Assembly (NCBI RefSeq): GCF_000383615.1
Contig: NZ_KB911585.1
Span: 158,939-222,938, forward strand
DNA: 64,000 nucleotides
Direction: 5' to 3'
DNA from: Streptomyces canus 299MFChir4.1
GTDB taxonomy: Bacteria > Actinomycetota > Actinomycetes > Streptomycetales > Streptomycetaceae
Shown: positions 52,460 through 61,029 of the stretch, one piece after another
Layout of the letters: every line of letters begins with the position of its first letter
Position numbering within the stretch: the first letter of the stretch is position 1
Program-made: the position numbers and the translations under genes
Notes under the pieces: model-generated
What the model saw: only the letters and a program-made list of their open reading frames with translations
Database searches by the model: none
Told to the model about the DNA's origin: nothing

Positions 52460-53247
52460 GCGCTGGTGCCGATCACGACGTGGGCGTACAGCTCCTCGGA
52501 GACCGCCAGATGGGAGGTCAGGCCGCTGCGGGTGAAGGCGTCGACGGCGGCGGGGGCCTGGCGTTCGCTGGTCTCGACGAGGAGGTGGCCGCCCGGGGCG
52601 AGCCACTGAGGGGCCTCGGCCGCGACCCGGCGCAGGACGTCCAGGCCGTCCGTGCCGCCGTCGAGGGCGACCAGGGGCTCGTGGTCGCGGGCCTCGGTGG
52701 GCAGGAAAGCGACCTCTTCGGTGGGCACGTAGGGGACGTTGGCCGCGAGGATGTCGACCCGCCCGCGCAGACCGGCGGGGAGGGCCTCGAAGAGGTCGCC
52801 GGTATGGACCCGGCCGCCCGCGTCGGCGGTGTTGCGGCGGGCGCAGTCCACCGCGGCCGGGTCGATGTCGGCGGAGTGCAGTTCGACCGGGCCCAGCGCG
52901 GCGGCGAGCGCGGCGCCGACCGCGCCGGAGCCGCAGCACAGGTCCACGACGACGGAGGCGCCCGGCGCCAGGGCGAGGGCCTGGTCGACGAGGAACTCGG
53001 TGCGCCGGCGCGGCACGAAGACGCCGGGAGCCACGGTGACCCGCAGTCCCCGGAACTCGGCCCAGCCGACGACGAGTTCGAGGGGGTGGCCGATGACCCG
53101 GCGGTCGACCATGTCCGCCAGTTCGTCCGGGGTGCGGGCGGCGGCGAGGATCAGCCGGGCCTCGTCCTCGGCGAAGACGCAGCCCGCGGTGCGCAGGGCG
53201 GTGACGACGGAGTCGGCGGAGGTGAAACGGGGAGAGAGTGAGGGCAT
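52456..53247 (-). CDS. Putative protein N5-glutamine methyltransferase (PrmC/HemK-like), 263 aa
   Basis: A class I SAM methyltransferase. VVDLCCGSGAVGAALA near residue 95 is the SAM loop; ANVPYVP near residue 165 is the HemK-type NxPY catalytic motif with Val in place of the usual Pro. FVPRRRTEFLV near residue 76 is the family's RxxTE signature. The real release-factor enzyme PrmC normally sits next to prfA; here it does not, so this is the paralogue found in many actinomycetes, possibly acting on another protein. ATG at 53247. Confidence 0.88.
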   Translation of the reverse strand: MPSLSPRFTSADSVVTALRTAGCVFAEDEARLILAAARTPDELADMVDRRVIGHPLELVVGWAEFRGLRVTVAPGVFVPRRRTEFLVDQALALAPGASVVVDLCCGSGAVGAALAAALGPVELHSADIDPAAVDCARRNTADAGGRVHTGDLFEALPAGLRGRVDILAANVPYVPTEEVAFLPTEARDHEPLVALDGGTDGLDVLRRVAAEAPQWLAPGGHLLVETSERQAPAAVDAFTRSGLTSHLAVSEELYAHVVIGTSA

Positions 53248-53435
53248 GGAAGCCGAGAGCCTTTCGAGAGCCGAAGGGCGCTCCCGCGGTCACCTGGGCC
53301 TACGAGCGGTGATCCGCGCCGGTTCGAGGAGAGAGCACCCGATCTGACACAGCGTTGATGGGTCTCACCTCCCTCGGTCTGTCACGGCTGGGACTGCCCT
53401 CAGCCGGAGGGCCACCCTACCCCAGGACGCCGCGA

Positions 53436-53450
53436 GTTGTACTCTGCAAC
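53436..53450. promoter_or_regulatory. Candidate MarR operator
   Basis: GTTGTA-CTC-TGCAAC is a 15-bp inverted repeat with one mismatch, ending 21 bp before the MarR start and therefore overlapping its likely promoter. Autorepression is the simplest reading. Confidence 0.55.
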
Positions 53451-53471
53451 CAGTACCTTGAGGGAGGTCTG

Positions 53472-53909
53472 GTGGAAGCAGCGACGGCCGTGGAGACCAT
53501 CCAGCGCGAGATGACGGTCTTCGCGCGACGGGCCCGGGCCTCGGCGGGCCGACTGCATCCGGAGCTGTCGCTGGTGTCGTACACGCTCCTCGGGCATCTG
53601 GAGGAGCGCGACGGCTGCCGCGCCACCGACCTGGCCGCCCACTACGCCCTGGACAAGTCCACGGTGAGCCGCCAGGTCACCGCTCTGGAGCGGGCCGGTC
53701 TCGTCGAGCGGCGCCAGGACCCGGAGGACCACCGTGTCCAGGTGCTGCATCTGACCGCGGCAGGCCGGCGCATCCTGGGCCAGGTCACCGTGAGCCGCCG
53801 CGCGGCCGTCGGCGAACGGCTCGCGGAGTGGTCGCGGGAGGACCTGGAGCGGTTCGCCGGGTACCTCATGCGCTACAACGCCTGGCCCGGTCCGGCCGAG
53901 GACGCCTAG
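53472..53909 (+). CDS. MarR-family transcriptional regulator, 145 aa
   Basis: Winged-helix MarR: LSLVSYTLLGHLEERDGCRATDLAAHYALDKSTVSRQVTALERAGLVERRQDPEDHRVQVLHLTAAG covers helices 2-5 and the wing, with the DxR motif in the wing. GTG 53472 has GAGGGAGG just upstream, which rules out the longer frame from 53355. The stop shares the palindrome CTAG with the stop of the convergent acetyltransferase gene. Confidence 0.93.
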   Translation: MEAATAVETIQREMTVFARRARASAGRLHPELSLVSYTLLGHLEERDGCRATDLAAHYALDKSTVSRQVTALERAGLVERRQDPEDHRVQVLHLTAAGRRILGQVTVSRRAAVGERLAEWSREDLERFAGYLMRYNAWPGPAEDA

Positions 53910-54616
53910 AAGACCCCCTCCGGCAACCGCTCGGGTACCCGGGCGGCGAGGAACGCGGTGGTGCGCCGGAGCCGGAAGCCGAGGGACTCGTAGAGCCGGA
54001 TGGCATGGGTGTTCCGGGCCGCGGTGTGCAGGAACGGCGTCTCACCGCGCTGCCGGATGCCGTGGGCGACGGCGAGGACCAGCCGGGTCGCGAGGCCCTG
54101 GCCGCGGACGGCGGGGTCGGTGCAGACCGCGCTGAGCTCGGTCCAGCCCGGCGGGTGCAGCCGCTCCCCCGCCATCGCGACGAGGGCTCCTTCCCGGCGT
54201 ATGCCCAGGTAGGTGCCCATCTCGATGGTGCGGGGCAGGAAGGGCCCGGGTTGGGTGCGGGCGACCAGGTCGAGGATCTCGGGCACGTCGGCGGGGCCGA
54301 GACGGACTGCCTCCGGGTCGGGCGCGGTGGCGAGACCGTCGTCGACGAACTGCACACCCTCGACATGGAAGGTGATCTCCCAGCCCGCGGGCACCTGGCC
54401 CGCGTAACCGGGCAGCGGCACTTCCGCGCCGGCCCCCGCGAGCGCCGCGATGTCGGCCCAGTCGCCGGCGTCGGGCTCGTCGGGCAGGGCGAGCCACGGA
54501 GACACGTCGGCGGGGTAGCGCAGGACCCTGCCGCGCTTCTCGGCGAAGTGGGCGTGCGGGCCGGTCAGGGAGGCGAGGGCCGGGTTGTCGAGGACGTGCG
54601 GTGCGCCGGCGGTCAT
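53906..54616 (-). CDS. GNAT-family N-acetyltransferase, 236 aa
   Basis: The C-terminal GNAT fold spans residues about 115-225. The acetyl-CoA loop is VRGQGLATRLVLAVA (R/QxxGxG/A type) preceded by LSAVCTDPA, and NTHAIRLYESLGFRLRRTTAFL closes the fold. The N-terminal 100 residues are a family-specific extension resembling FR47-like proteins. ATG 54616 overlaps the quinone oxidoreductase stop by 4 bp, so both are cotranscribed. Substrate unknown. Confidence 0.9.
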   Translation of the reverse strand: MTAGAPHVLDNPALASLTGPHAHFAEKRGRVLRYPADVSPWLALPDEPDAGDWADIAALAGAGAEVPLPGYAGQVPAGWEITFHVEGVQFVDDGLATAPDPEAVRLGPADVPEILDLVARTQPGPFLPRTIEMGTYLGIRREGALVAMAGERLHPPGWTELSAVCTDPAVRGQGLATRLVLAVAHGIRQRGETPFLHTAARNTHAIRLYESLGFRLRRTTAFLAARVPERLPEGVF

Positions 54617-55539
54617 CGGGCGACCTCGATGACCGTCTTGCCGCGGGCGTGGCCCTCCTCGACCGTGCGCAGCGCGTCGCCCGCCCGGTCGAGGGGAAAC
54701 GTTTCGGTGATGTGCGGGTCCAGGTTCCCCTCCAGCACGAGCCGCGCCACCTCCTCCAGTACGGCCGCGTTGCGGGCCCGCGTCACGTGTGCGCCGCCCA
54801 CCCGCCGCACGTCCTCCTCGGAGGCCCCGGCGGTGATCAGCTTGGTCCGGTCGGTGAGCAACTCGGCGGACGCGGCGAGCACTTCGCCGCCGACGAGGTC
54901 GTACACCCCTTCGATGCCGTCCGGCGCGGCCGTCCGGGCCCGCTCGGCCCAGCCGGGACCGGAAGCCACGTGGACGGCGCCGAGCGACTCGACGAGGTCC
55001 TTCTTGCCCTCGCTCGCGACGCCGATCACGCGAAGGCCGAAGGCGCGGGCGATCTGTACGGCCGCCGCGCCGACTCCGCCGCCCGCACCCGTCACCAGCA
55101 GCGTGGCGCCCGAGGGCAGGTCGAGCTGGCGGATGCCGTCGTACGCGGTCGCGGCGGCGACGGGCAGGGTGGCGGCCACCGTGTGGGGCAGCCCCACCGG
55201 CTTGTGCGCGGCGATTGCGGCCGGCACCAGGGTGTACTCGGTGTAGCCGCCGGCCAGCGCGGTACCGAAGACCTCGTCCCCGACGGCGAAGCCCGCCACG
55301 CCGTCCCCGATCTCCTCGACGACACCGGAGACCTCGTTGCCGAACACGACGGGGAAGACCGGCTCCTCGTGCTCGCCGGGGCGCCGGAAGCCCGTGCGCT
55401 GCTTCCAGTCGACGGGGTTCACGCCCGCCGCGCGGACGGCCACCACGAGTTGGCCCGGTCCGGGACTCGGCCGGTCCACGTCCACGAACGCCTCGGTCTC
55501 CGGGCCGCCGTACCGCGTGAAGACGTACGCCTTGGGCAT
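54613..55539 (-). CDS. Zinc-independent NADP-dependent quinone oxidoreductase, 308 aa
   Basis: A medium-chain dehydrogenase/reductase. AAGVNPVDWKQRTG near residue 38, VFGNEVSGVVEEIGDGVAGFAVGDEVFG near 68, and the cofactor loop LLVTGAGGGVGAAAVQIA near 145. The catalytic and structural zinc-ligand Cys residues of alcohol dehydrogenases are absent, placing it with QOR/zeta-crystallin enzymes that reduce quinones or enones. ATG at 55539. It leads the two-gene operon with the acetyltransferase. Confidence 0.9.
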   Translation of the reverse strand: MPKAYVFTRYGGPETEAFVDVDRPSPGPGQLVVAVRAAGVNPVDWKQRTGFRRPGEHEEPVFPVVFGNEVSGVVEEIGDGVAGFAVGDEVFGTALAGGYTEYTLVPAAIAAHKPVGLPHTVAATLPVAAATAYDGIRQLDLPSGATLLVTGAGGGVGAAAVQIARAFGLRVIGVASEGKKDLVESLGAVHVASGPGWAERARTAAPDGIEGVYDLVGGEVLAASAELLTDRTKLITAGASEEDVRRVGGAHVTRARNAAVLEEVARLVLEGNLDPHITETFPLDRAGDALRTVEEGHARGKTVIEVAR

Positions 55540-55706
55540 CTGCTTCCTCGCTCTCCTCGTACCTCACCGGGCACCGGCCCGGCACTCCAGCGCCAAGGAG
55601 CGGCGCGCGCCGGCTATTCCCGGTGCCGTGCGGTGTTCATACGGCCGCAATGATCGGGGCACTGACCTGGGACGGAGCACGCGCGGAGACCACGTACGGT
55701 GGAAGC

Positions 55707-56312
55707 ATGAACGTCACCCGAGGCTTCACCGGGCGCCCCCGTGTGAACAACACCGGTCTGCCACCGGGCCAGTACGACGCGGGCGACGACTGGCCCGTCC
55801 TGTCCGCGGAGGTCACGCCGGACCTGTCGCCGGCCGACTGGACGTTCCGGGTGGACGGACTGGTCGAGCAACCGCACACCTGGGACTGGGACGAGGCGCA
55901 CGCGCTGCCCATGTCCGCCTACGAGGGTGACATCCACTGCGTGACGAGTTGGTCGAAGTTCGGGGTGCGGTTCGCGGGGGTGCCCTTGGACGCGTTTCTG
56001 GCTGTGGCGCGGCCACATGGGTCCGCCACCCATGCCGTCGCCTACTCGCACACCGGCTACACCACGAACCTGCCGCTCGCGGACCTGACCGGTGGGCGGG
56101 CCTGGATCGCGTGGGAGTACGACGGGAAGCCGCTGCCCGCCGAACACGGTGGTCCGGCGCGGCTGCTGGTGCCGCACCTGTACTTCTGGAAGAGCGCCAA
56201 GTGGGTCGCGGGACTGACCCTGCTCGACCATGACGAGCCGGGTTTCTGGGAGCGGAACGGCTATCACGCGCGGGGCAACCCGTGGGCGGAGCAGAGGTAC
56301 TCCGGTGACTGA
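55707..56312 (+). CDS. Sulfite-oxidase-fold molybdopterin oxidoreductase, 201 aa
   Basis: A compact SUOX-fold molybdenum-cofactor protein without signal peptide. Cys78 in EGDIHCVTSWSKFGVRFAG is the Mo-ligating Cys; YTTNLPLADL and LVPHLYFWKSAKWVAGL are family blocks for cofactor contact. It lacks a dimerisation domain and heme. The start is the ATG at 55707 after GGTGGAAGC. It overlaps the next gene, a flavin reductase, by 8 bp, so the pair should form one NAD(P)H-dependent system, similar in logic to MsrP/MsrQ but soluble. Confidence 0.88.
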   Translation: MNVTRGFTGRPRVNNTGLPPGQYDAGDDWPVLSAEVTPDLSPADWTFRVDGLVEQPHTWDWDEAHALPMSAYEGDIHCVTSWSKFGVRFAGVPLDAFLAVARPHGSATHAVAYSHTGYTTNLPLADLTGGRAWIAWEYDGKPLPAEHGGPARLLVPHLYFWKSAKWVAGLTLLDHDEPGFWERNGYHARGNPWAEQRYSGD

Positions 56313-57075
56313 GGCGCTCTCCTCCCCCGCCTTCGCTCCCGTCACGCGGTTCGCGGTGCCGGGGCGTATCGCCGTCGGCGACGGCGTCGCCTCCGTGTGG
56401 CAGACCGCCACGCTCACCGAGGTCCGCCGCGAGACCCCGTACGTGTCCACGTTCCGCTTCGCGGTGCCCGCCTGGCAGGGGCACGTGCCCGGCCAGCATC
56501 TGATGCTGCGGCTGACCGCCGAGGACGGTTACACCGCCCAGCGCCACTACTCGATCGCCTCGCCGCCGGAGGACTCGGGGCACATCGAGCTGACCCTGGA
56601 TCATGTCGAGGGCGGTGAGGTCTCGGGCTGGTTCCACAAGGTGGCCGAACCCGGTGACCAGGTCGAGGTGCGGGGGCCACTGAGCGGTTTCTTCGCCTGG
56701 CCCGGCGACCGGCCCGCGTTGCTGGTCGGGGCCGGCTCCGGGGTCGTACCGCTGATGTCGATGGTGCGCCACCACCGAGCGCGCGGGCTGTCCGTGCCGC
56801 TGCGGCTGCTGGTGTCGGCGCGCAGCCCCGAGGAGCTGATCTACGCGCGGGAGCTCGGCGCCGAGACGACCCCCGTGTTCACGCGGAGCGCCCCGGACGG
56901 GGTGCCCGTCGGACGTATGTCGGCCGCACATGTGGCGCCGCTCCTGGCCGAGCAGCCTGAGGGTGGGTGGGAGGCCTATGTGTGCGGTTCCAACGCGTTC
57001 GCCGAGCATGCCTCGCGACTACTGGTGGAGGCCGGACAGCCGGTGGACCGTATCCGGATCGAGCGCTTCGGCTGA
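56305..57075 (+). CDS. Ferredoxin-NADP-reductase-like FAD oxidoreductase, 256 aa
   Basis: An FNR-type flavoprotein. FAD binding is at RHYSIASPP (RxYS motif, near residue 81), and NAD(P)H binding at VGAGSGVVPLMSMVRH near 142 and the C-terminal VCGSNAFAEHASRLL. There is no [2Fe-2S] domain, so electrons must pass directly to a partner. The GTG start lies inside the molybdenum-protein gene (8-bp overlap), which names that protein as the partner. The substrate of the pair is unknown. Confidence 0.9.
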   Translation: MTEALSSPAFAPVTRFAVPGRIAVGDGVASVWQTATLTEVRRETPYVSTFRFAVPAWQGHVPGQHLMLRLTAEDGYTAQRHYSIASPPEDSGHIELTLDHVEGGEVSGWFHKVAEPGDQVEVRGPLSGFFAWPGDRPALLVGAGSGVVPLMSMVRHHRARGLSVPLRLLVSARSPEELIYARELGAETTPVFTRSAPDGVPVGRMSAAHVAPLLAEQPEGGWEAYVCGSNAFAEHASRLLVEAGQPVDRIRIERFG

Positions 57076-57207
57076 CGATCGTGCGCCCGCGTGCCGGCTG
57101 CTGGGGCGCGCCGGCCGGTATACGCGCACCCCGCACGTGAACGACGCGGATGGAGGGGTACTACATCTGTATGACCACTCGCAGGGGTGCGTGGTGCGGA
57201 GGTCGAC

Positions 57208-57789
57208 ATGGGAACCCGGGTGCGCGGCTGGCGCTGGCGGCGCAATCCCCTCAGGCGCCGGTCGGACGTCGTCGAGGCGTGGACGGTGCTGGCCGTCGCC
57301 GTGCTGATGCTGCTGGGGGCCCCGCTGACCGGCGCGGTCGTGGGCTGGTGGGCGCATGACGACGCCCGTGCGGTGGCGGCCGAGCAGCGCTCGGAACGCC
57401 ACCGGGTCCGCGCGGAGGTCGTCGGCAGGGTCCCGGACTCGCCGCCCGCGGTCCAGGGCGGCCGGGAGCGCTCCTACCGGGTGACCGTGCGCTGGACGGA
57501 CGCCGGGGCGACGAAGACCGCCACGGCCCGGGTCCCGGCGGGTACCGACCGGGGCGAGAAGGTCGACGTGTGGTTCGACGCCCGGGGCCGGAGCGTGGCC
57601 CCGCCGCCGGACGAGACCGCGATCTGGCAGCACACCCTGGTGATGGGCGCCTGTGGCGCGGGCGCCACGATCGCCGTGATCCTCCTCGGCCACTCGCTGG
57701 TCCGCGGTGCGGCCGGCCGCCACCGGCTCGCCGAGTGGGAACGGGACTGGGCGCTCACCGAACCGCAGTGGACCCGCCGCCGGGCCTGA
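57208..57789 (+). CDS. Two-span membrane protein (Rv1733c-like), 193 aa
   Basis: Basic N-terminus (MGTRVRGWRWRRNPLRRRSD), a first span at residues about 30-53 (AWTVLAVAVLMLLGAPLTGAVVGWW), an extracytoplasmic beta domain of about 85 residues (YRVTVRWTDAGATKTATARVPAG), and a second span near 145-167. It matches the Rv1733c family of actinobacterial membrane proteins of unknown function. ATG 57208 follows GGAGG by 6 nt, so the longer frame from 57187 is rejected. Confidence 0.85.
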   Translation: MGTRVRGWRWRRNPLRRRSDVVEAWTVLAVAVLMLLGAPLTGAVVGWWAHDDARAVAAEQRSERHRVRAEVVGRVPDSPPAVQGGRERSYRVTVRWTDAGATKTATARVPAGTDRGEKVDVWFDARGRSVAPPPDETAIWQHTLVMGACGAGATIAVILLGHSLVRGAAGRHRLAEWERDWALTEPQWTRRRA

Positions 57790-57944
57790 CGACGTCGGCC
57801 CGGGGGAATGCGACCCGGCCATTCGCGACGGCCGGCCGACCACAGGCGCTCTCCAGCCCTCCGTCCACGAGGCCTGGCGATTCGTCCTGCCACGCACGTA
57901 CGGTGTGATCATCCGGCACTGCTCCTTCGCAAAGGTGGTCCTGC

Positions 57945-58913
57945 ATGGCCCTGTTCGACCTCCCCATCGACGAGTTGCGCGAGTACCGCAGCGAGTCCAC
58001 GGAGCCCGAGGACTTCGACGCGTTCTGGTCCAAGACCCTTCAGGAGGCCCGCGAGCACGACCTGGACGCCCGCTTCGAGTTCGTCGACACGGGCCTGTCC
58101 ACGGTGAAGGTGTACGACGTGACGTTCGCCGGGTTCGGCGGCCACCCGGTCAAGGGCTGGTTCACGATCCCCGCCGAGGTCTCCGCCCCCATACCGGTGG
58201 TCGTGGAGTTCATCGGGTACGGCGGCGGCCGCGGCCTGCCCCACGAGCACCTGCTGTGGGCGTCGACGGGCCGGGCGCACTTCGTGATGGACACCCGCGG
58301 TCAGGGCAGCGCCTGGGGCGGCGGCGGTGGCACCGCCGACCCGGTGGCCGGCGCGCCCGCCTACCCCGGGTTCATGACCCGGGGCATCGACGCCCCCGAG
58401 AACTACTACTACCGCCGGGTGTTCACCGACGGCGTGCGTGCGTTGGAGGCGGCCCGTTCGCACCCGCTGACCGACCCGGCACGCACGGTCGTCCTCGGCG
58501 GCAGCCAGGGCGGCGGCATCTCGATCGCGGTCGGCGGTCTGGTGCCGGACCTGGCGGCGGTCGCCCCGGACGTGCCGTTCCTGTGCGACTTCCCGCGCGC
58601 GGCGACCATGACGGACCGTCACCCGTACCGGGAGATCGGCCTCTATCTCAAGACGCACCGCGGCCGCTCCGCGGACGTCCTCGGCACCCTCGCCTACTTC
58701 GACGGCGTGCACTTCGCGAGCCGCGGCCGCACCCCGGCGCTCTTCTCGGCGGCCCTGGAGGACCAGACCTGCCCGCCCTCCACGGTGTTCGCGGCCTTCA
58801 ACGCCTGGAGCCACGGCGACAAGGCGATCGAGGTCTACGACTTCAACGACCACGAGGGCGGCGGCCCCTACCAGCAGGCGGCGAAGCTGCGCTGGCTGCG
58901 CTCGTACGCCTAG
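57945..58913 (+). CDS. CE7-family acetyl xylan/cephalosporin-C esterase, 322 aa
   Basis: A cytosolic alpha/beta-hydrolase of carbohydrate esterase family 7. The RGQG signature is at DTRGQG (residues 116-121), the nucleophile elbow GGSQGG has Ser187, and Asp273 (LEDQTCPPST) and His303 (NDHEGG) complete the triad at the positions seen in Thermotoga CE7 enzymes. The length is exactly typical. It deacetylates xylo-oligosaccharides and other acetyl esters after uptake. ATG 57945 follows AAAGGTGG. No xylan genes are adjacent. Confidence 0.94.
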   Translation: MALFDLPIDELREYRSESTEPEDFDAFWSKTLQEAREHDLDARFEFVDTGLSTVKVYDVTFAGFGGHPVKGWFTIPAEVSAPIPVVVEFIGYGGGRGLPHEHLLWASTGRAHFVMDTRGQGSAWGGGGGTADPVAGAPAYPGFMTRGIDAPENYYYRRVFTDGVRALEAARSHPLTDPARTVVLGGSQGGGISIAVGGLVPDLAAVAPDVPFLCDFPRAATMTDRHPYREIGLYLKTHRGRSADVLGTLAYFDGVHFASRGRTPALFSAALEDQTCPPSTVFAAFNAWSHGDKAIEVYDFNDHEGGGPYQQAAKLRWLRSYA

Positions 58914-58938
58914 TCCCGGCGGGAACCTTCCCTCCAGC

Positions 58939-58950
58939 CCGACCAGTCGG
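58939..58950. promoter_or_regulatory. TetR-like inverted repeat upstream of the serine hydrolase
   Basis: CCGAC-CA-GTCGG is a perfect 12-bp inverted repeat 62 bp before the start at 59013; TAT follows on the right. It resembles TetR operators of the ACCGACTGGTCGG kind. The gene is therefore likely separate from the CE7 esterase. Confidence 0.45.
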
Positions 58951-59012
58951 TATGTTCGCGGGACCCGGATCGCAGTGCCGCGGTCCGGGCTTCCGGCGAC
59001 GACGGAGGGCCC

Positions 59013-60179
59013 ATGTCCGAGTACCGGCCGGCTGTCCACGGCCACTGCGACGAGCGTTTCGCGGCCGTGCGGACGGCGTTCGAGGAGAACTTCCGGGACC
59101 GTGCCGAGCTGGGCGCCGCGGTGAGCGTCACGGTCGACGGCGAGACGGTCGTGGACCTGTGGGGCGGCTGGGCCGACGCGGCCCGCACCCGCCCCTGGGA
59201 GCGCGACACACTGGTCAACGTGTGGTCGACGACGAAGGGCCCGACCGCCCTGTGCGCCCACATCCTCGCCGACCGTGGCCTGCTCGACTACGACGCCCCG
59301 GTGGCCGCGTACTGGCCGGAGTTCGCCGCGGCGGGCAAGGAGAAGGTCCTGGTACGGCACCTGCTGTCGCACCGGGCCGGGCTGTCCGGGCTGCGCGAGC
59401 CGCACACCCTCGCCGAGCTCTTCGACTGGGAGCTGACGACACGGCGGCTCGCGGCGACGGAGCCCTGGTGGGAGCCGGGCACGGTGTCCGGGTATCACGC
59501 GTTCACCTACGGCTTCCTGGTGGGCGAGGTCGTCCGGCGGGTCTCGGGGCTGCTGCCGGGTGCCTTCCTGGAGCGGGAGGTGACCGGGCCGCTCGGCATC
59601 GACTTCACCATCGGCCTGCCGGAGAAGGAGGCCGGGCGGGCCGCCGAGCTGGTGCATCCACCGGCCGTGTCGACCAGCGAACAGGCCGCGGTCTTCGCCC
59701 AGTTGGCACCCGCCGCGATCGCCGCCCTGACCAACCCCGTGGCGGGCGCCGCGGAGGCGAACACACCCGAGTGGCGGGCCGCCGAGATCCCCGCCGCGAA
59801 CGGCCACGGCACCGCCGGGGCCGTCACCGCGCTGTACGGCGTCTTCGCGGGCCGCGGTTCCCACGACGGCCACCGCGTCCTGTCGCCCGAGGCCGCCGAG
59901 CGGGTCCGCGAGAGCCAGGGCAGGTGCCGTGACCTGGTGCTCGGCGCGGGGCTCGACAGTGAGACGGAGCTCGGGCTCGGCCTGTGGCTCAGCGGGCCGA
60001 ACGGCTCGTACGGGCCCAATCCGCGGGCCTTCGGTCACGACGGCTTCGGCGGGTCGTGCGGACTGGCGGATCCGGAGGCGGGTATCGCGCTCGGCTATGT
60101 GCTGAACCGTATGGGGCCGCACATCGCCGACGACCCGCGCAAGATGGCGCTGATCGACGCCCTGTACAGCGCCCTGTGA
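59013..60179 (+). CDS. Serine hydrolase, beta-lactamase class C/EstB-like, 388 aa
   Basis: Beta-lactamase fold with the catalytic tetrad S72-T-T-K75 (WSTTKGP) and a Tyr in SGYHAFTYG near residue 161 as second motif; FGHDGFGGSCGLAD near 345 replaces the KTG triad, as in EstB and LipE esterases. There is no signal peptide, so it is a cytosolic esterase or lipase rather than a resistance enzyme. ATG 59013 follows GGAGGG. Confidence 0.9.
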   Translation: MSEYRPAVHGHCDERFAAVRTAFEENFRDRAELGAAVSVTVDGETVVDLWGGWADAARTRPWERDTLVNVWSTTKGPTALCAHILADRGLLDYDAPVAAYWPEFAAAGKEKVLVRHLLSHRAGLSGLREPHTLAELFDWELTTRRLAATEPWWEPGTVSGYHAFTYGFLVGEVVRRVSGLLPGAFLEREVTGPLGIDFTIGLPEKEAGRAAELVHPPAVSTSEQAAVFAQLAPAAIAALTNPVAGAAEANTPEWRAAEIPAANGHGTAGAVTALYGVFAGRGSHDGHRVLSPEAAERVRESQGRCRDLVLGAGLDSETELGLGLWLSGPNGSYGPNPRAFGHDGFGGSCGLADPEAGIALGYVLNRMGPHIADDPRKMALIDALYSAL

Positions 60180-60200
60180 CCGCGGGGGCCGCCACCGGCC

Positions 60201-60980
60201 TCAGGGACGCTCGCCGCGCATCACGCGGGACTGGCGGCCCAGCGCCAGCAGACGGCCGTCCGCAGCCCAGACGGCGCTGTCGTCGACGGCCCAGCCTGCG
60301 CCCGCGTGATCGGTCCTGATGCGTACGAGGGTCCAGCCGTCACCGGCGCTCTCGTCGAGGGCGTCGGTGAAGTGGACGGTGAGTTCCGCGCTGGGCACGG
60401 GGCGCGGGCTGCGCCAGATCGCGTACAGCGCGGGCGGGAGCACATCGGTGAGGGTGACCACCGCCCCGGCGTCGAGGGCACGCCCGTCCGTGAACCGCAC
60501 CCAGGCCAGCAGTTCCGCCCGGTCCCCGCCGGCCAGCGGGAGGTCGGCGGTGGCGGGCCGTATCTCCAACTGCCGGGCGAAGGGCGCCAGATGACCAGGC
60601 AGCCGGACGGCCCGGCAGTTCTCCGGGCCCGGCACGTCCGGCGCAGGCTGGCCGTCGTACGACGTCCCCGAGCGCCCGGAGCCGAACAGGGCCGATCCGA
60701 CGACGACCGGGAGGCCGTCCTGGTGGCCGGAGAAGACGCAGGCGGCGGTGCGGCGCCCGGAGGCGGGCGCGGTGCCCGAGACATGCAACGGACCGGCGGC
60801 GGCCGGGGCCAGGAAGTGCGTGGTCAGCGTGCGCACGGGGTGGGCTCCGCCGGCGAAGCGCGCGCGTACGGCCGCCAGGGCGACGGCGGCGACATGACCG
60901 CCGTGCGCCCCCTCCCAGGACCGCCACAGGGGGTCGATGCGCGTCTCGTGCTCGGTGGATGTGGTCACGCCCCTCACCAT
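60201..60980 (-). CDS. Acyl-CoA thioesterase (double hotdog, TesB-like), 259 aa
   Basis: Two hotdog halves: an N-terminal half with GAHGGHVAAVALAAVRARF and THFLAPAAAGPLHV, and a C-terminal half with LLAWVRFTDGRALDAGAVVTLTDVLPPALY and ELTVHFTDALDESAGDGWTLVRIRTD. This is the TesB/acyl-CoA thioesterase II layout, cytosolic, releasing acids from CoA. ATG 60980 is preferred although its ribosome site is weak; a GTG four codons later has its purine run too close. Phased direct repeats lie directly upstream. Confidence 0.88.
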   Translation of the reverse strand: MVRGVTTSTEHETRIDPLWRSWEGAHGGHVAAVALAAVRARFAGGAHPVRTLTTHFLAPAAAGPLHVSGTAPASGRRTAACVFSGHQDGLPVVVGSALFGSGRSGTSYDGQPAPDVPGPENCRAVRLPGHLAPFARQLEIRPATADLPLAGGDRAELLAWVRFTDGRALDAGAVVTLTDVLPPALYAIWRSPRPVPSAELTVHFTDALDESAGDGWTLVRIRTDHAGAGWAVDDSAVWAADGRLLALGRQSRVMRGERP

Positions 60981-60989
60981 AACCTGGCG

Positions 60990-61021
60990 AGTTGGAAAAT
61001 CAAACTGATAAGTTGGAAATC
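60990..61021. promoter_or_regulatory. Direct repeats 21 bp apart upstream of the thioesterase
   Basis: AGTTGGAAAATC (60990) and AGTTGGAAATCC (61011) lie two helical turns apart, with CAAACT between them making smaller inverted pairs (AACT-GATA-AGTT). The AT-rich block covers the expected promoter of the minus-strand thioesterase and is probably an operator, possibly of HxlR or MarR type. Confidence 0.5.
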
Positions 61022-61029
61022 CGGACCGA

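Noticed and set aside
51401..53293. Long minus-strand extension of the MFS transporter to over 1000 residues
   Set aside because: The upstream part is antisense to lysR and out-of-frame with the methyltransferase; GTG 51400 has its own ribosome site.
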